Below, piece by piece: positions 23,001 through 34,884 of a stretch of DNA of 64,000 bases. The notes under the pieces were generated by a model that saw only the letters and a list, made by a program, of their open reading frames with translations, did not search any database and had not been told where the DNA came from. The first letter of the stretch is position 1; the number at the start of each line of letters is the position of its first letter. Made by a program: the position numbers and the translations under genes. Source of the stretch: Edaphochlamys debaryana (lineage: Eukaryota > Chlorophyta > Chlorophyceae > Chlamydomonadales); assembly GCA_016858145.1 (NCBI GenBank), contig JAEHOE010000136.1:124001-188000 (forward strand), given 5' to 3'.

Positions 23001-23525
23001 CGTCGAACACGGCACCGGGGTCGGTGAGGTCAGCAACCCTCAACGGCGCCGATGTCATGTCGTTGGGGTTGAGCGGGTGGGGCGCCACGTAGACGAGTGG
23101 CGTCACCATCGTCGTGCCCGCTTCTTTAAATAAGTCCACGACCTGCAAAGAGGGGTCTCGCAGAACCTGTCGCAATTGTAGGCGTGGGACCTGTCACCCT
23201 CGGCTCCGCACTCTCACCGTTCCCAGTCGGAGTTTATTAATCTCGTTCTGGAGCTCGTATGTCCGGGCCCCTGGTGCAGCCTGGTTCGCTGTTGTGCCAT
23301 CATGCACGAGGCCTGCCAAGGGCGAGGCACGAAATTGCAGTGGATGGTTGCCGGGCGATCGGCAGCATTGTCAGACTCACGAGTGAAGTGCCCCTGGGCC
23401 GCTGCGCTCCCGAGAGCAGCCGCGATTGGCGAGTCTTCCCCCGCGTCCTGCCGATCCTTTGCTGCTTTTTTGAACAAGTGCTTGACGGAATCTGAGCTGA
23501 TACTCAGCGAAGAGATGAGGCTCAT
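20098..23525 (-). CDS. Hypothetical protein, local paralogue family (member 2)
   Basis: An eight-exon model (23525-23381, 23312-23218, 23166-22717, 22529-22062, 21954-21874, 21766-21602, 21474-21149, 21067-20098) is in phase throughout and encodes 899 aa. Exon 3 contains VVDLFKEAGTTMVTPLVYV, resembling the VD...P.V start of the same exon in its relatives. Exon 5 has a basic NKRRR stretch that could be a nuclear signal, exon 6 is Gly/Arg-rich, and the C-terminus is strongly acidic (Glu/Asp/Ser). An in-frame TGA at 21085 falls inside the last intron of this model. No known enzyme motif was seen. Confidence 0.6.
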
Positions 23526-23814
23526 GGCTAGCTCTGTTGTGCCCGTGCCACCGCTGCCTTCAAACGTCCGCAGCGGCGCTCGGCTACAGACCACGGTGGT
23601 TTTTGTAGCAGAGCAAGCACAATTCCGAGTGGTGTCGTTGTGATTGTCAGGGCCTCAGGGCGACGGCCTGGAGGAACGGTCATGTCGTACGACTCCGGGC
23701 CTTTTAGTCCGCGCCGACCAGCTTTCCAGACAATCGCAGCATTCTAAGCAACCACTACACAAGACGTGGGCCTCCGGCTTGACATTACCCACTAGCACCA
23801 AGCCGCTTCCCGAC

Positions 23815-25665
23815 ATGGCGAATTGGCTGCGGCGTGTATGCCAGGAGACCCTTCCCCGTAAGTCTCATTCGCGTCCCGTGCCATTCTCAAGTTGAGTGGT
23901 TTCCTCACTAGGGAGTTTCTTCCTCGCAGACGTGTTCCCTGCAGGCGGGTTTGCGCCCGCCTTTTTGACAGCCGACACTCCCGAAAGCCGCGCTCGCGTC
24001 AACGACCTAGTGTTCTCCGAATTGCCGTTGGAAGGACCTCTATCCCCCAGTAAGTCAACCTGTTATGGTCAGGGCCGAGGTGGAGGTGGGGAGACCACGT
24101 TGCGAGCCAACCATGCCATCGTGCTCTGCCGTCAAGGCTGCCATCAACAAGCGCGGTCCCCCTCTTCGTTTCCAGGCGGCTTTGAGATGAGTAACTACAC
24201 TGCCGCGTTGGAGGAAGGCGTCCTGCTGCCGGAAAGTTTGTGGGTTGCCATGAACGACGACGACCGCCGCAGGCTGGAAGAGGTACAGGAGTACCTCGCC
24301 AACGTGGCAGGAGCGTCGCGGAACCGTGACGAAGGTGCGAGTGCCACCGGGGTGTAGAGGGAGCATAGCTATCGACGATGAATGCTTCAGGTGCTTGCTG
24401 CACTGGTACGACCTGCGACGGACCCAGACCACCCTGCCAATGCCCCCCTCGACGCTGGTACGCGGCGTCAGCGCCCTCTCCGCGATACTGTTCGAGTCCA
24501 CTCCTCGCGTCCGCGTGGCTGACCAGTCCACCGCGGCTCCCGATTACGTTGCCACTGGTTCCTGGCTGCTGGAGAACATGGGAGAGGTCATGATGTGGGC
24601 AGACGCAACCAACGTGGAAGCGCTAGTGCACGGGTGGATCGCTAAAGACGTGAAGGGGCCCAACGGACTGGTACTCGCTGGAGGGGCGGTCGCTAACTCC
24701 CTTCGGCCGCCTCACAGCCGCAAGCCCATCAATCGCTCCGACGCCGACTTCTTCATTCTCGGAGCAGTCAATGCAGGTGCAGCATCAAAGATCGTCGAGT
24801 CCTTCCTACGTCGCCTCTACGACGGGTATGACATCTCACAAGTGGTGGTGACCGAGTGCGCGGTCACGGTGACTCTCAACACTCACGACCCCCAAGGTGG
24901 GCCTGCGAGAGCACCCAACAAAGACTTGGATTACACAACTGAGCGCCCCCAACCATCCGGCGCTCACAACTTGGTGCGACCATTCCTTGCGCAAAACCAC
25001 AGGAGGTCGCCGCACAGACACTGGGCTCAAGGTGCAAATCGTCCTGAGAACATACGCAAACGGCTCCCACCTCCTCCTCTCCTTCGATATGTGCGGGATT
25101 ATGGTACTCTGCACACCGCACGGGGTGATCTACGCAAATCGAAGGCAAGTCACCCTTGGCCGTCTTTGGCTACGCCCCGCCCATCGCCAACACGCCTGAC
25201 CGTTTCAATTCCTGCAGATACATCGAATGCCACGCTCGTGGCGGAATCCAAGTCCTGCTGAGCAGCGAGTTCAGGCACATCCAGGGGTGCTTCTCAAGAC
25301 TGCCGTACCGGATGTCAAAGAAGCTCGTTGCTGATCTCTTCACCGAGCTCCCAATGACCTGGCAAGCCTGCTCGGCGGTGGCAAAAATGGAGGTCGGGAC
25401 TGCAATGGAGTCGGGGCGCGACAGCGGGAGTGATGGAGGCACCAAGCTCCGCATTGTTGCCAATCGGACAGATGCCTCTTCCATCGCGGAGATATGTCGG
25501 CCATTAGTGGCTGCTTGGTACACGTCGCCATCGGCGGAATGGCGCAACAGGAGTGTTCCGTCGTGGGCGCTCCTGGATGCTCACCGCGCCGCAATTGTCG
25601 GGGTCGGTGCAGACATGCGAGTCGACGACTGGAAGGGCACAATCGTGATCGACGCCAGGGCGTGA
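23815..25665 (+). CDS. Divergent nucleotidyltransferase-like domain protein
   Basis: A six-exon model (23815-23857, 23930-24049, 24176-24290, 24391-24896, 25003-25144, 25218-25665) is in phase and encodes 457 aa. The core reads LVLAGGAVANSL ... SDADFFILGA, then VQIVLRTYANGSHLLLSFDMCG ... GVIYANRRYI. This matches the AGG-x-N / DSDIDIF / Q-x-VLR-x-Y...GFD...C-x-x-x-YDG pattern of a nucleotidyltransferase-like family found in fungi, algae and large DNA viruses. The second acidic residue is Ala-flanked (SDADFF), so two acidic residues of the usual D-x-D are present. An N-terminal BTB-like segment (residues ~40-110) is possible. Intron 5 uses a GC donor (AAG then GCAAGT). The donor of exon 3 was chosen by phase. 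Activity unknown. Confidence 0.6.
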
Positions 25666-26227
25666 TCAGTTGGCTGCGGGAATCGCCTCTTGCAGACCGT
25701 AGTGCACGCAGGGGTTCACGGCTGGACTGGTGAATTCCTCGCGCCTACCGGGCAAGTGGTTACCGATGACGCAAATTTTGGCCGGGTGGGTGGCCCCCGC
25801 GAGGTCAGGGGGGTGGCCCGAGCAGGATTGGGACACAACTTTTTCATGACCGTGACGGTGGCTGCTACCATGTTCGCCACGATTGTTAATCTATGCGAGG
25901 TCGAAGTTGCTTGCACCGCTGCATATGATGTCTGCACATCGGTGCCGTTCGACCAACGTCGAAATTACTGCCCATTACCCCACGCGTCGGTCTCCACTCC
26001 TGTTGCAGCTCTCACACCCACCCCCCCCAGTAAACCTAGCGCCACCATAGGGCCGTAACAGCAGCGTCTCGCGTGTCATCCTGCACATAACTACCTGACC
26101 TGCGTCATCACAACCGCTGCCTACGTCTAATTTCTAATTTGCCAGCGATCTTCCTGCCGCCCTCTCCCTCACCGTTTCGGCCTGTCCCGTCCCGACCAGT
26201 CCCGGCTGCTTCCCGGTCAGACTCTCA
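25666..26227. other. Intergenic region between convergent genes
   Basis: This stretch lies between the plus-strand nucleotidyltransferase-like gene and the 3' end of the 947-aa minus-strand gene. No coding features or clear TGTAA signals are visible. Confidence 0.5.
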
Positions 26228-29200
26228 TCAACGGCGAACCTTCTTCTGAGACTTCTTCGCCGACTGCTTCTGACGCTTGGGCTTTGCCCCGACGGCTTCC
26301 TCGGGGTCCTCCTCCACCTCCGGCTTACCAGCCACCGTGATGTCGGAAGGGAAGTCCTCCAACTCCCCGAGCCAAACCAGAGCCGACCGCAGTTCCGCGA
26401 CGGCCATGCCGAAATCGTCCGAGCACTTGTACGGCAGTGGCAGAGCTCCGGCCGCCATCATGTACACCGCCACGGCCGGAGGCGGGCCCTTGTCCCCCAA
26501 TCGCTTCCACACCTTGGTGCGCTTTCCAAGCAGAGGTGCGAACACTGGCCGTAGAGCGCAAGTCTCGATGCGGGCAGCCACGATCAGCTCCGTGGCGCGG
26601 AACCAAGCATAGCCGTCCTTATTGGGGAAGCCTATCCGGTCGTTGTAGTACACTGTGAGCTTCTCGCACGCCCGTCGGCCGGCCTGCTTTGACGCATCGA
26701 AATCGCCCCCGCGAGCGGACGGCTCGGGCACGTCGAGCTCTGCCACTTTGCGCTCCCACAAGCGTTGAGTCTCGTCAGCCTGCTGCGCCTCCTCTACGCT
26801 GGCTCCGGGGGCAGCGTCAAAGGAGGGCGTGCCAGCACCCACCAGAACAGGCCGAGGGAGGATGTCGATTGTCGCGGACCGAATGGGCGGCCGCGGGTCG
26901 CCGGCGGGCACCACCACCGGCATCGCAGCCTCGCCGTACCGATCGCGCCACGCCGTGCGCATGTGGTCCAGGCGCAAAAAATGTAGGCACCACGGAACGC
27001 GTGGCTTGACGCGATTCTTGGGGTCGATCAGGTGCCGCTTGAAGAACCCGCTCTCCAGCATGTTGTACATGATCATGTTCAGGGTGGGCTCCGCCACGCA
27101 GTTGTAGCACATGCAGACCGAGACGATCTGGACCGGGGTCGCATCCACAGAACTTGCCGCAGCAGCCGGCACCCTGGAGGTGGAGGGGCCCGCTGCCGCG
27201 CGGGAAGCAGCAGCGACAGAGCCCCGCACTCCCGCTGCCGCCTGTACTCCCTCCACGGTCAACCGGCACCCGATCGACGTCGCGATGCCCACCATGCCCT
27301 TCTCGGCGGAGTGGATGTGACCGTTGACAATGGCCTTTGCAGTGGGTAGAATCGCCGGGTGACGCTGCAAACTCCAATACCGCTCGCCCTCCTTCTCGGC
27401 AATGGCGCCCGTGATCCCAGCGGGAGCCTCGGACATCACCGCTGCCGTCCGAGCGAACTGCATCATGTACATTGGCCAGATGCGCGCCTCGCAGAAGGTG
27501 GGGTCCTCCGGCTTCGGCAACGTGTCCGCAAAGAGTCGTGGCGCGAGGCTGGGGCTGGAGATGGCGAGCCAAGGGATGAGCTCAGCAACGGTGCCCGCGA
27601 GTTGGTGACCCGTGTAGAGGTCGTCGAGACGTGTGTCACGAAGGTCGCGGACGACGCGAGCGTGGGAAGCGCAGATTGCGAGCAGCTCGTCGGTGGTTAG
27701 CTCTCCAATCGCGTCATGCGTGCTCTGATCAGCGCCCTCGGGTCCCGTGTGGCTGAACGCCCCCGACCTTCTCGGCAGGACTTGCAAGTGACGGGAATCG
27801 TTCATCAACCTCTTGGTGAGCGTCTTGGAGGGAGCGGTCAGCCAGACCGGTGGCAGAAACTTGCCGGTCGCGGAGTCGAATAGATTGGGTGGAAGACGCT
27901 TGGACCAGTTCATGCCAGGGCCAGCTCGATCGTTCCATGGAGGCAGAGGCCGGGGAACGTTGGCGGGGTCACGGGGTTGAACGACGCCGACCCCCGTAGC
28001 GTCGTCGTCGTCGGTCTCACCCTCCTCTGACGTGCTGGCCGACGGCTCCTCGCCGCTCTCGGACTCCTCGCCCGACTCTCCAACATCTGCCGCGAGAGCG
28101 GAAGGCGTCTGCGGAGAAAGCGAAGGCGTGAGGCGGTTGTGAAGCGCCGACTAACAGCCTGTGCTGGCCGCCAGCGACGTCGGCGCCGGTCGCACCTGTG
28201 CGGCACCGGCGCCACTTGGAGGAGCGCTGGACTGCACTTGGTACCCTTGAATCACTCCAGGAGCCGGGACCACAGCTGCCGGCACGCCTCCGATAGCGGG
28301 CAGCCGTGATTTCCGCACGCCCCGGAAGAACGCGAAGGAGCCGCACAACTCCGAGTCCGCCATCGCGGCGGAGCGCTGACGTTGAAGGAAGGCGGTCACT
28401 TGCGCGGCCAGGCGAGTGAGGAGGAGAGCCGTCAGGGGTGAGAGGGACACGGGGATGTTGTTCTCCAGGGTTACCACCACGATTCCGTCCAGGTCCGCCA
28501 GCCGGAGTGGCAGGCAGAAGGGCACCACCGCGCCCATGACGCCGTCCGAGAAGTGGAGCAGAGCGACCGCAAGGGTGCACCTCTCGTCCTCGAAATCGTA
28601 GTCCTCCGCCGTAAACTCCAGCTCGTCCTGCAATGTTATGCACATACATCCGTTAAAACCACTCCGCGAATGAGAAAGTTGGCTGCCAAGGGAAGGAACC
28701 AAGCACTGCGACCGCCACTAACCGTATCAAGTAGTCACCCTCCAAACGAACATCCCCGTCCACCCACCGGGAGAACGTAGACGGACCCGACTGTGAGCTC
28801 AGCGTGGTCGGTGCCGTGTGCGACGAGAGCCTGAGCAGCCGCGTGAGCCGCTACCCCTCCAAGGATGAGGACCTCGTTGAACTTTGCGGTCGACACGTCA
28901 TCCTCCACTTCCTCCGGCGGTTGCCGCAGATGGAAAGCAGCTGCCTTGAATCGGTCCTTGTTATCGGAGCCGTAGCCAAACCGCCACTCTCCGTCAAGCG
29001 ACGCCAGCACGTCGCCAGAGGAGTAGGGGGATGCCGGGGTGGTGCTGCTGCCCTTATCGGAAGGTGTGTACACAGCGGGGAAGCACAGCCTCGCAGACTT
29101 CGCGACGAGCGCCCTGTCCACCTGTACGCAGGAAAGGGAGCTTCCTGTGTTTAGAGGGTTGCGCTACATTTGCTCCTAGTCATCGGCAACCTAAATCACC

Positions 29201-29483
29201 GCACTGGAAGCTACCAAGAGCTTACCGTTCCGAGCTGGGAGGTCCTAGGCACCCCTGTGCCACCCCCGGGGGGCTCCAGGCAGCCTGAAAAAGCGAAATG
29301 GGGAATCAATTGAGGAACCGCGGGAAGTGACTTCACCACACGAGCTTAATGGCCTTATGCCTCACTTTTCAGTTTGCGGAGGGCTGCGAATGAAGAAGGA
29401 GGGCCACCAGCCTCCACTAGCCCAGCCAGCTCGTGCCGCACTACATCAATATTGACGTCTTGCGAGCTCAAGAACACCGCCAT
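26228..29483 (-). CDS. Hypothetical protein, local paralogue family (member 3)
   Basis: A five-exon model (29483-29366, 29284-29226, 29121-28768, 28627-28196, 28108-26228) is in phase and encodes 947 aa. The start MAVFLSSQDVN follows an A-rich leader. Exon 3 begins VDRALVAKSARLCFPAVY and exon 4 contains LRLADLDGIVVVTLENNIPV with LTALLLTRLA, both shared in pattern with the 432-aa gene at 18.3 kb. Exon 5 begins with an acidic Ser/Glu/Asp segment and then a ~560-residue region with Cys pairs (CMCYNC). It ends in a Lys/Arg-rich tail (KPKRQKQSAKKSQKKVRR) suggestive of nuclear or nucleic-acid association. Family unknown. Confidence 0.62.
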
Positions 29484-30397
29484 GTTGAACCGCTACAAAT
29501 ATAACCGCATAGACGCCTTGGCGCAAGCCTCGCAAATCTATATTGCAATCGTTCGCGTGAGGCCCGCCTCGTATGTCGTGTCGCTATATGCGTTTAGATG
29601 GTAACCAAGCGGCGGGCGTGTGTGGGAATGTGTAGCGCGAATCATAATTTGGGACCGGACTGCGCGGCCCAGCCATCGCAAGGCCGATCCCCGGGCAACG
29701 CGACTGTCGGCAAACCGACACGTAAACCTTCGCGAGGAGGCATATCTGTCCAACAAGAGAGTGACAGAGTAAGATCGCTGAGGACAAGGGGGAGAGAGGT
29801 GATGTAGGACACGCTCAGTCGAGCGGTTATGTCAAGGGTGTTCCCATGTCGCCTACCTCCTGGCTACCAGCCATTGTGTCGGGCCAACGACCACGGGCAC
29901 CTCACGACGCCGTTATACTCTGACACGCTCCGAAAAGGATCGAATGGGCTTACATCCCCGACGGCAGAGGCCCCGTTGACCGGACAGCCCCCCGCCACCT
30001 CTCGTGCCACGAGCTCTAGTGCCCTCACCACTATACCAGGCACCCCTTGTGACGAAACAGGTTGCCAAACACGCCCACACACCGAAGCACATACAGCTAA
30101 AACCGACAGCAGGGGCTGCCTGGATGCCCTCCTCATCATGCCACCCACATGACTCCCCTAGTCCGGCTCTACGGAACACCCCCCCCAGCCTTTCGCTGTA
30201 GTTCTGCTGGCCTTCCTTCCGAATAACCTAGTCGGAAGTCCCTCTCACCCCTCTTGCCCTCCACAAGCATACCTCTACCTCATCCACTTTGGGCATCAAA
30301 CGACCGGTGGCCTTCAGCAACGAGCCTGCAACCACCTCCGCCGCCCGATGTTAACCCTCCAATCGAGTCCAGTCTCGACTTTGCCTTCAAAGCTCCC
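29484..30397. other. Intergenic region
   Basis: This spans from upstream of the 947-aa gene to the 3' end of the 599-aa gene, both on the minus strand. It should hold the former's promoter. The base composition looks less GC-rich than the flanking genes. A reverse-strand TGTAA near 29950 could serve the gene to the right. Nothing else recognised. Confidence 0.45.
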
Positions 30398-32532
30398 TCA
30401 CTCGTCCGAAATGTCCTGCATGCTGGTCACGATGAGGCCACCCGCCGCCGCCTCAAACGTCAGCGTGCCGGTCAGGAGCGGCGGCAGGGAATCCAGCGAC
30501 ACCTTCAGCATCATGGTCTGCTTCTTGCGGACCAGTGACGCGAGGTTCTCCGGGAGCGCGAGGTGACCCGACAACAGGTCCGGTCGGTTCACTGACGCCT
30601 GAACGATGCCCTCCGCGTGCTCAAACGCCACCGCCATCATGGGCACCTGCACACAATAACGCGATGCGATTAGGTTCCTCCAACCCTTTGCGCCGCCCAA
30701 CACCTCGGCAAACGGCCCTCACCGGGTTCGGCTCCAGCGCCGAGGACGGCGTCGACGCCGATCCGCCGCTGCCGGACGACATCTCGCTCCCTCCCGGCGT
30801 GCCCGCGACCGCGCGGGGACCCGCGCCGTACGTCGTGAATGGCGACCACAGGTGGAACTGCAGGACCACGGGCTGGCCGTCGCTGTACGGGTACACGTGT
30901 GGGGCCAGACGCTGGTGCCACTCCACACGGTACTCCGACATGGGCGGGCGAATGATGCGAAGCTTGGGCCGCGCGTAGGCCGTCAGGAGGCGGACCGCCG
31001 TCGAAGCCGGAGGGGCGCGGCACAGCAGGTTTCCCATCAGCCACAGCGCCGGAGACGAACCTGGCTCCGCGAGAGCGCCCTTCTTCAGTACACCGCCGAG
31101 CACGACCACCGGGCGACGCTCGTGCATCTGCTCCTCGACCGTGTTGTCAAAATCCTCGCAGAACGGGTCGTCGTTCTTCGCGGGAATCACCTCGCAGCGG
31201 GCAAAGCCCACGTTCTTCATCACGAGGGCACCCGACTCCGAGCGCAGCACGTCGCCCGTCCCGTCCCGCTTGGCGCCCAGAACCATGCCGTACCGGACAC
31301 ACTTGACGTGTGGGCCCGGGTCCACTTTGCGTCCGTCCAGGTACACCACCACCGCGCGGCGGCCTGAAGGAAGGTCTGTGTACTTCTCGTCGACCCCCTC
31401 GTCCATGAGGGACGACACAGGAATGCGCCGCACGCTATGGCGCTCGCTCTCCACCTTCAGCCCGGGCACAATCGGGAGGCGCCACTCGCCCAGGAAGTGA
31501 ATCCGCGAGTTGTTGGTGGTCTTGTACGTCGCGCTGGGGAGCGGCTGGCAGTCTCGCATGACCTTGTCTGTGACACCGCTCTTGGGGAGCAGCACCACGT
31601 TCTCGAAGCGGAACTGCGAGGCATAAGCAGGCGTCACCAACAAAGAGACGCAACACAAAAGGCAAGGGTGCAAGTTTGACAATGAAACTCACCAGCCCGC
31701 CAAGCGATCCGTCCAGTCGCTCCATGACTTGCTTCATGAAGTGGTAGTCGAGCAGGACCACCGCGACATGACTCGCGGGAGTGTCCTTAGCTGGCGGGTA
31801 CTTGGATTCCGCGTACTGCCAGCCCTTCAGGCCATACGCCATGTCGCCAGTCATCCCGAACTCCTCCGGCGACGGGGGGTTAGGGTTGCGCTGAGTGAGC
31901 GCTTGCATGCACCAGGCAGGGTTGGACACGTAGTTGCCGACCGTGCTCTGCATGAACGCGCCGACAGTGACGCCCGACGACCCCCTGCAAACAATTAAGA
32001 ACCGCGGTCAGGCACCCTCGTCACAACGACAACACGAGGGATTGCCTGCAATATCTATTCCAGCAACCTACCCTGCGCCGGCGTTGGGGTGATGGAGGGT
32101 CCACCGCACGGGCGCGTCCACGAATTCCTCGCGGGTGTCCTCCACCTCCTCCATGTCGTCGGCAACGCACCCGTCGACCTCTGGCTGGATGGAAGAGACA
32201 GCCGCTCCTGATGTGGCTGCAGAGGCGACCGGTGTGGACGCCTCGACGCCATGAGCGACGTTGTGGGTAACGCCCGATGGCATGGGAGCATTGACACCGG
32301 GGAGGGTGGGACCGCCCTCGACCGGGATGGCGCCCCCAGCCCTCGCGTCGACGCTGAAAAGGAAACAACACAGAAAGCGAGTGAACCTTGCTGACACTGT
32401 CTGCTCCTGCACTGCCACACGCAACATTATGGGTTTCGCTGCTCACCTCGCGGGGATGATCTGCTCAGGCGTCGGCTGCTTGTTTGCCGGGAGAGCCTTC
32501 ACGTCGCCATCACCAGCTGCGTCCACCACCAT
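30398..32532 (-). CDS. Hypothetical protein, possible distant member of local family
   Basis: A five-exon model (32532-32447, 32353-32072, 31984-31693, 31613-30723, 30646-30398) is in phase and encodes 599 aa. It has an acidic low-complexity N-terminal segment, then a globular region with VVVYLDGRKVDPGPHV, which recalls TIYLDGRAYLPGLV in the 432-aa gene at 18.3 kb. A Ser/Gly-rich linker precedes the last exon (MMAVAFEHAEGIVQAS ... DISDE). Intron phases (2, 2, 0, 0) differ from the other three unknown genes, so membership of the family is uncertain. No known domain recognised. Confidence 0.6.
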
Positions 32533-33165
32533 GTCGTCCGACCTACAACGATCACAGACGCGTCTCATGTCGCTGCGCCCAAAAACAGTGCATCCATCGC
32601 GGTGGTGTGAGCTTCCCGGTTCTTGTTACTCACACGTCGCCGCCAACGGCCTGAATACCGTCGTCGGCTTCGGACGCGCCTCTCGTCTCCTCCCTACACG
32701 AACAACATTGACAGGGTCAGCAGGTTCAACGGATCGTGGATGTGGGTGGACCGGCAAACGTTAACAACCTCACCCTGGGCCGACATTCTTGCGCCGCTTA
32801 GACGAAGCCGCACTGCAAGGCAGACTAGTCTCAGGATCACGAAACCAGCCCAACTGGGGCAACTCGTGCCCAGCACTGCTTCTGCACACATGGTTTACCC
32901 GACATCGCCAGTCTCGGACCGGGGAGCCTTCCCACACCTGAACAACGGCATACACATGAGTTACCAACAACGATGGATAGTGCAGACCGGGGCAACAATC
33001 ACTCACCTCGCAGACATCCGAAGGGCCATCGCTACACTGCACACACTCTGGCACCGTCTAACGCATCGCGAGAACTGAAGTGGCTTCGGGTCATATAAAC
33101 CACGGGTATCAATTCATAAACAGCATAGCCACCAAACTTGCTACTTAAATCGGGCGTGCCTACGT
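32533..33165. other. Intergenic region upstream of the 599-aa gene
   Basis: Probable promoter region of the minus-strand gene ending at 30398. Some short frames, but no splice-consistent coding sequence was found. Confidence 0.4.
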
Positions 33166-33169
33166 ACGA

Positions 33170-34300
33170 CAGTCGGCGCCACGAGTCGCCGAGCCGCCAC
33201 ACACGAAGAACATCCCGAACGAAGACTCCGCATCGGACTCAATACATGCACCTCGGAGACGTGCTGTGGGGCTGGGTAGGAAGAGGAAGGACGCACCGTA
33301 TATTTCGACGTCGGATGGTAATACAAGTGGGCGACGACCGGGAACACGGCGAAACGGCCCCGTGCATTGCCAAAGCGGCCACACCCACCGTGCCGACTCC
33401 CACTACACCCCACAACGCATGACTGTTGGCCTGGGTATGAAGTGACGGGGCTGACGAATTCAACACAACGGACCGACGTGCAAGTGAGCGCGAACCCTGG
33501 CGACACAGCACGTCGAAACAAACCCGTGCACTCCAAATGCGGCCACCACCGACGTGCCTCAATCAAGCACGACTCCCACAAACCCCCCGCACCCATGTAT
33601 GTGTGTCACGCGGCGATTGAAGGACACTCCCAAATCGCGTCGGTGGCCACTAACAAACGTCCGCAGCCGCGAGGACGCCCTGTAAGGACTCATGTCGCCC
33701 ATGTTGGACTCATTCTCCATCGCATGACTGTGGGACTGGGTAAGAGGGGGAAGGGGACACAACTTCCGTCGGTCCCCAGGTCGGTCACTGGGCCGACAAT
33801 TTCAACAAGTTGGTGCGCCCCAGCCACCGCCCCGAAGCTGCTCAGGGACAGACTGTGGGACTGGGTAAGACGGGAAAGGAGACACAACTTTGGAGTGTCG
33901 GACCGACGTGCTATGAGGGCACGAACGCTGGGGACGCGAAACGACGAAACGGCCCCGTGCAATGCAAACGAGGCCACCACCGACGTGGATCCGCCAAACA
34001 TGACTCCCAATGCCCCCCCCCCAACGCATGACTGTAGGACTGGGTAAGAGGTGACAGGGCCGAAAATTTCAACAAGTCCGACCGTCGTGCATGTGGGCGA
34101 CGAAAGCTGGAGCCGGTGGTCGTCGAAACGGCCCCATGCATTCCAAACGCAGCCCCCACCGACTTGCCTCAGCCGAGCACGCCTCCCACTGCCCCCTCCG
34201 ACGCATGTATGTGCATCGCGCGGCGAAAGAAGCGACTCCCCAATCCCGGCGGCGGCCAGTATAAAGCGTCCCCCGCCGCGAGGACGCCTTCTTCGCTCTT
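33170..34300. repeat. Degenerate tandem repeat block
   Basis: Recurring blocks mark the units. One is CGCATGACTGT-GGACTGGGTAAGAG (near 33418, 33721, 33852 and 34025), another is GACGAAACGGCCCCGTGCA (near 33350, 33505, 33940 and 34120), and each is followed by AAA-GCGGCCACCACCGACGTG-like sequence. A larger duplication links about 33475-33690 with about 34080-34300, including a GTATGTG...GCGCGGCGA...CGCGAGGACGCC segment. No protein-coding unit is conserved across the copies. Confidence 0.75.
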
Positions 34301-34884
34301 AATCGTATTTTTCGCCCATATAACTTTCGTTCCTGCCCACCCTTCGCAACTCGCGTACATTGAATGCCGACCGCCGAGTAAACGCGCAGACGCCACGGTC
34401 AAGCCTCGATTTTACAACGGCTATTCATGCACAATACATTGGGCTGATCGGGAAAAATAGCAAAAGCAACTTTCGCCTGGGCGCGGACGGATGACGGTGG
34501 GTGCCGGGGGGTAATCTCCTCCGCTTTTCCTACACTACGTTCCGGAGAGCTACGGTCACAGCGCATAGTTTAGTTACGTGACAGTTGCACGTGCCGAGGC
34601 GTATGCATGGCACACGTGGAACCGCAAGGTAACAAGGCATGCATGATTGGTCGGTTGCTCGGTTCGAGGCCCCACGGACGAGCCCAAAGGATACCAGTCC
34701 AGCACTCACTCTGCCGTAAGCATTCGCAACCTGTGAGTGGGCAGCCGGCACAGGGCAAGGGAGAATCAGGGCACTGAGTAGACGACAGCTCGGACAATCA
34801 TCCCCGTGCGTGGGAGGGTTGGGAGTGTGCATTAGCCAATAGGGGCCCGGGCAGGGGTTCCGGCACGGCCTGGGCTCCCCCGGG
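34301..34884. other. Intergenic region, no gene recognised
   Basis: Comparatively AT-rich sequence with scattered short frames. It ends in the short repeat GGGTTGAGTTGAGTTGAGTTG at about 34883-34902, directly at the 5' edge of a LINE fragment. Confidence 0.45.

Noticed and set aside
18311..32532. The block of unknown minus-strand genes as an integrated giant virus or polinton.
   Set aside because: No capsid, DNA polymerase B, packaging ATPase, integrase or terminal repeats were seen, and the genes carry many spliceosomal introns. Only one gene has a domain that also occurs in viruses.
33170..34300. A CRISPR-like array.
   Set aside because: The repeats are degenerate, spacing is irregular, and the host is a eukaryote.
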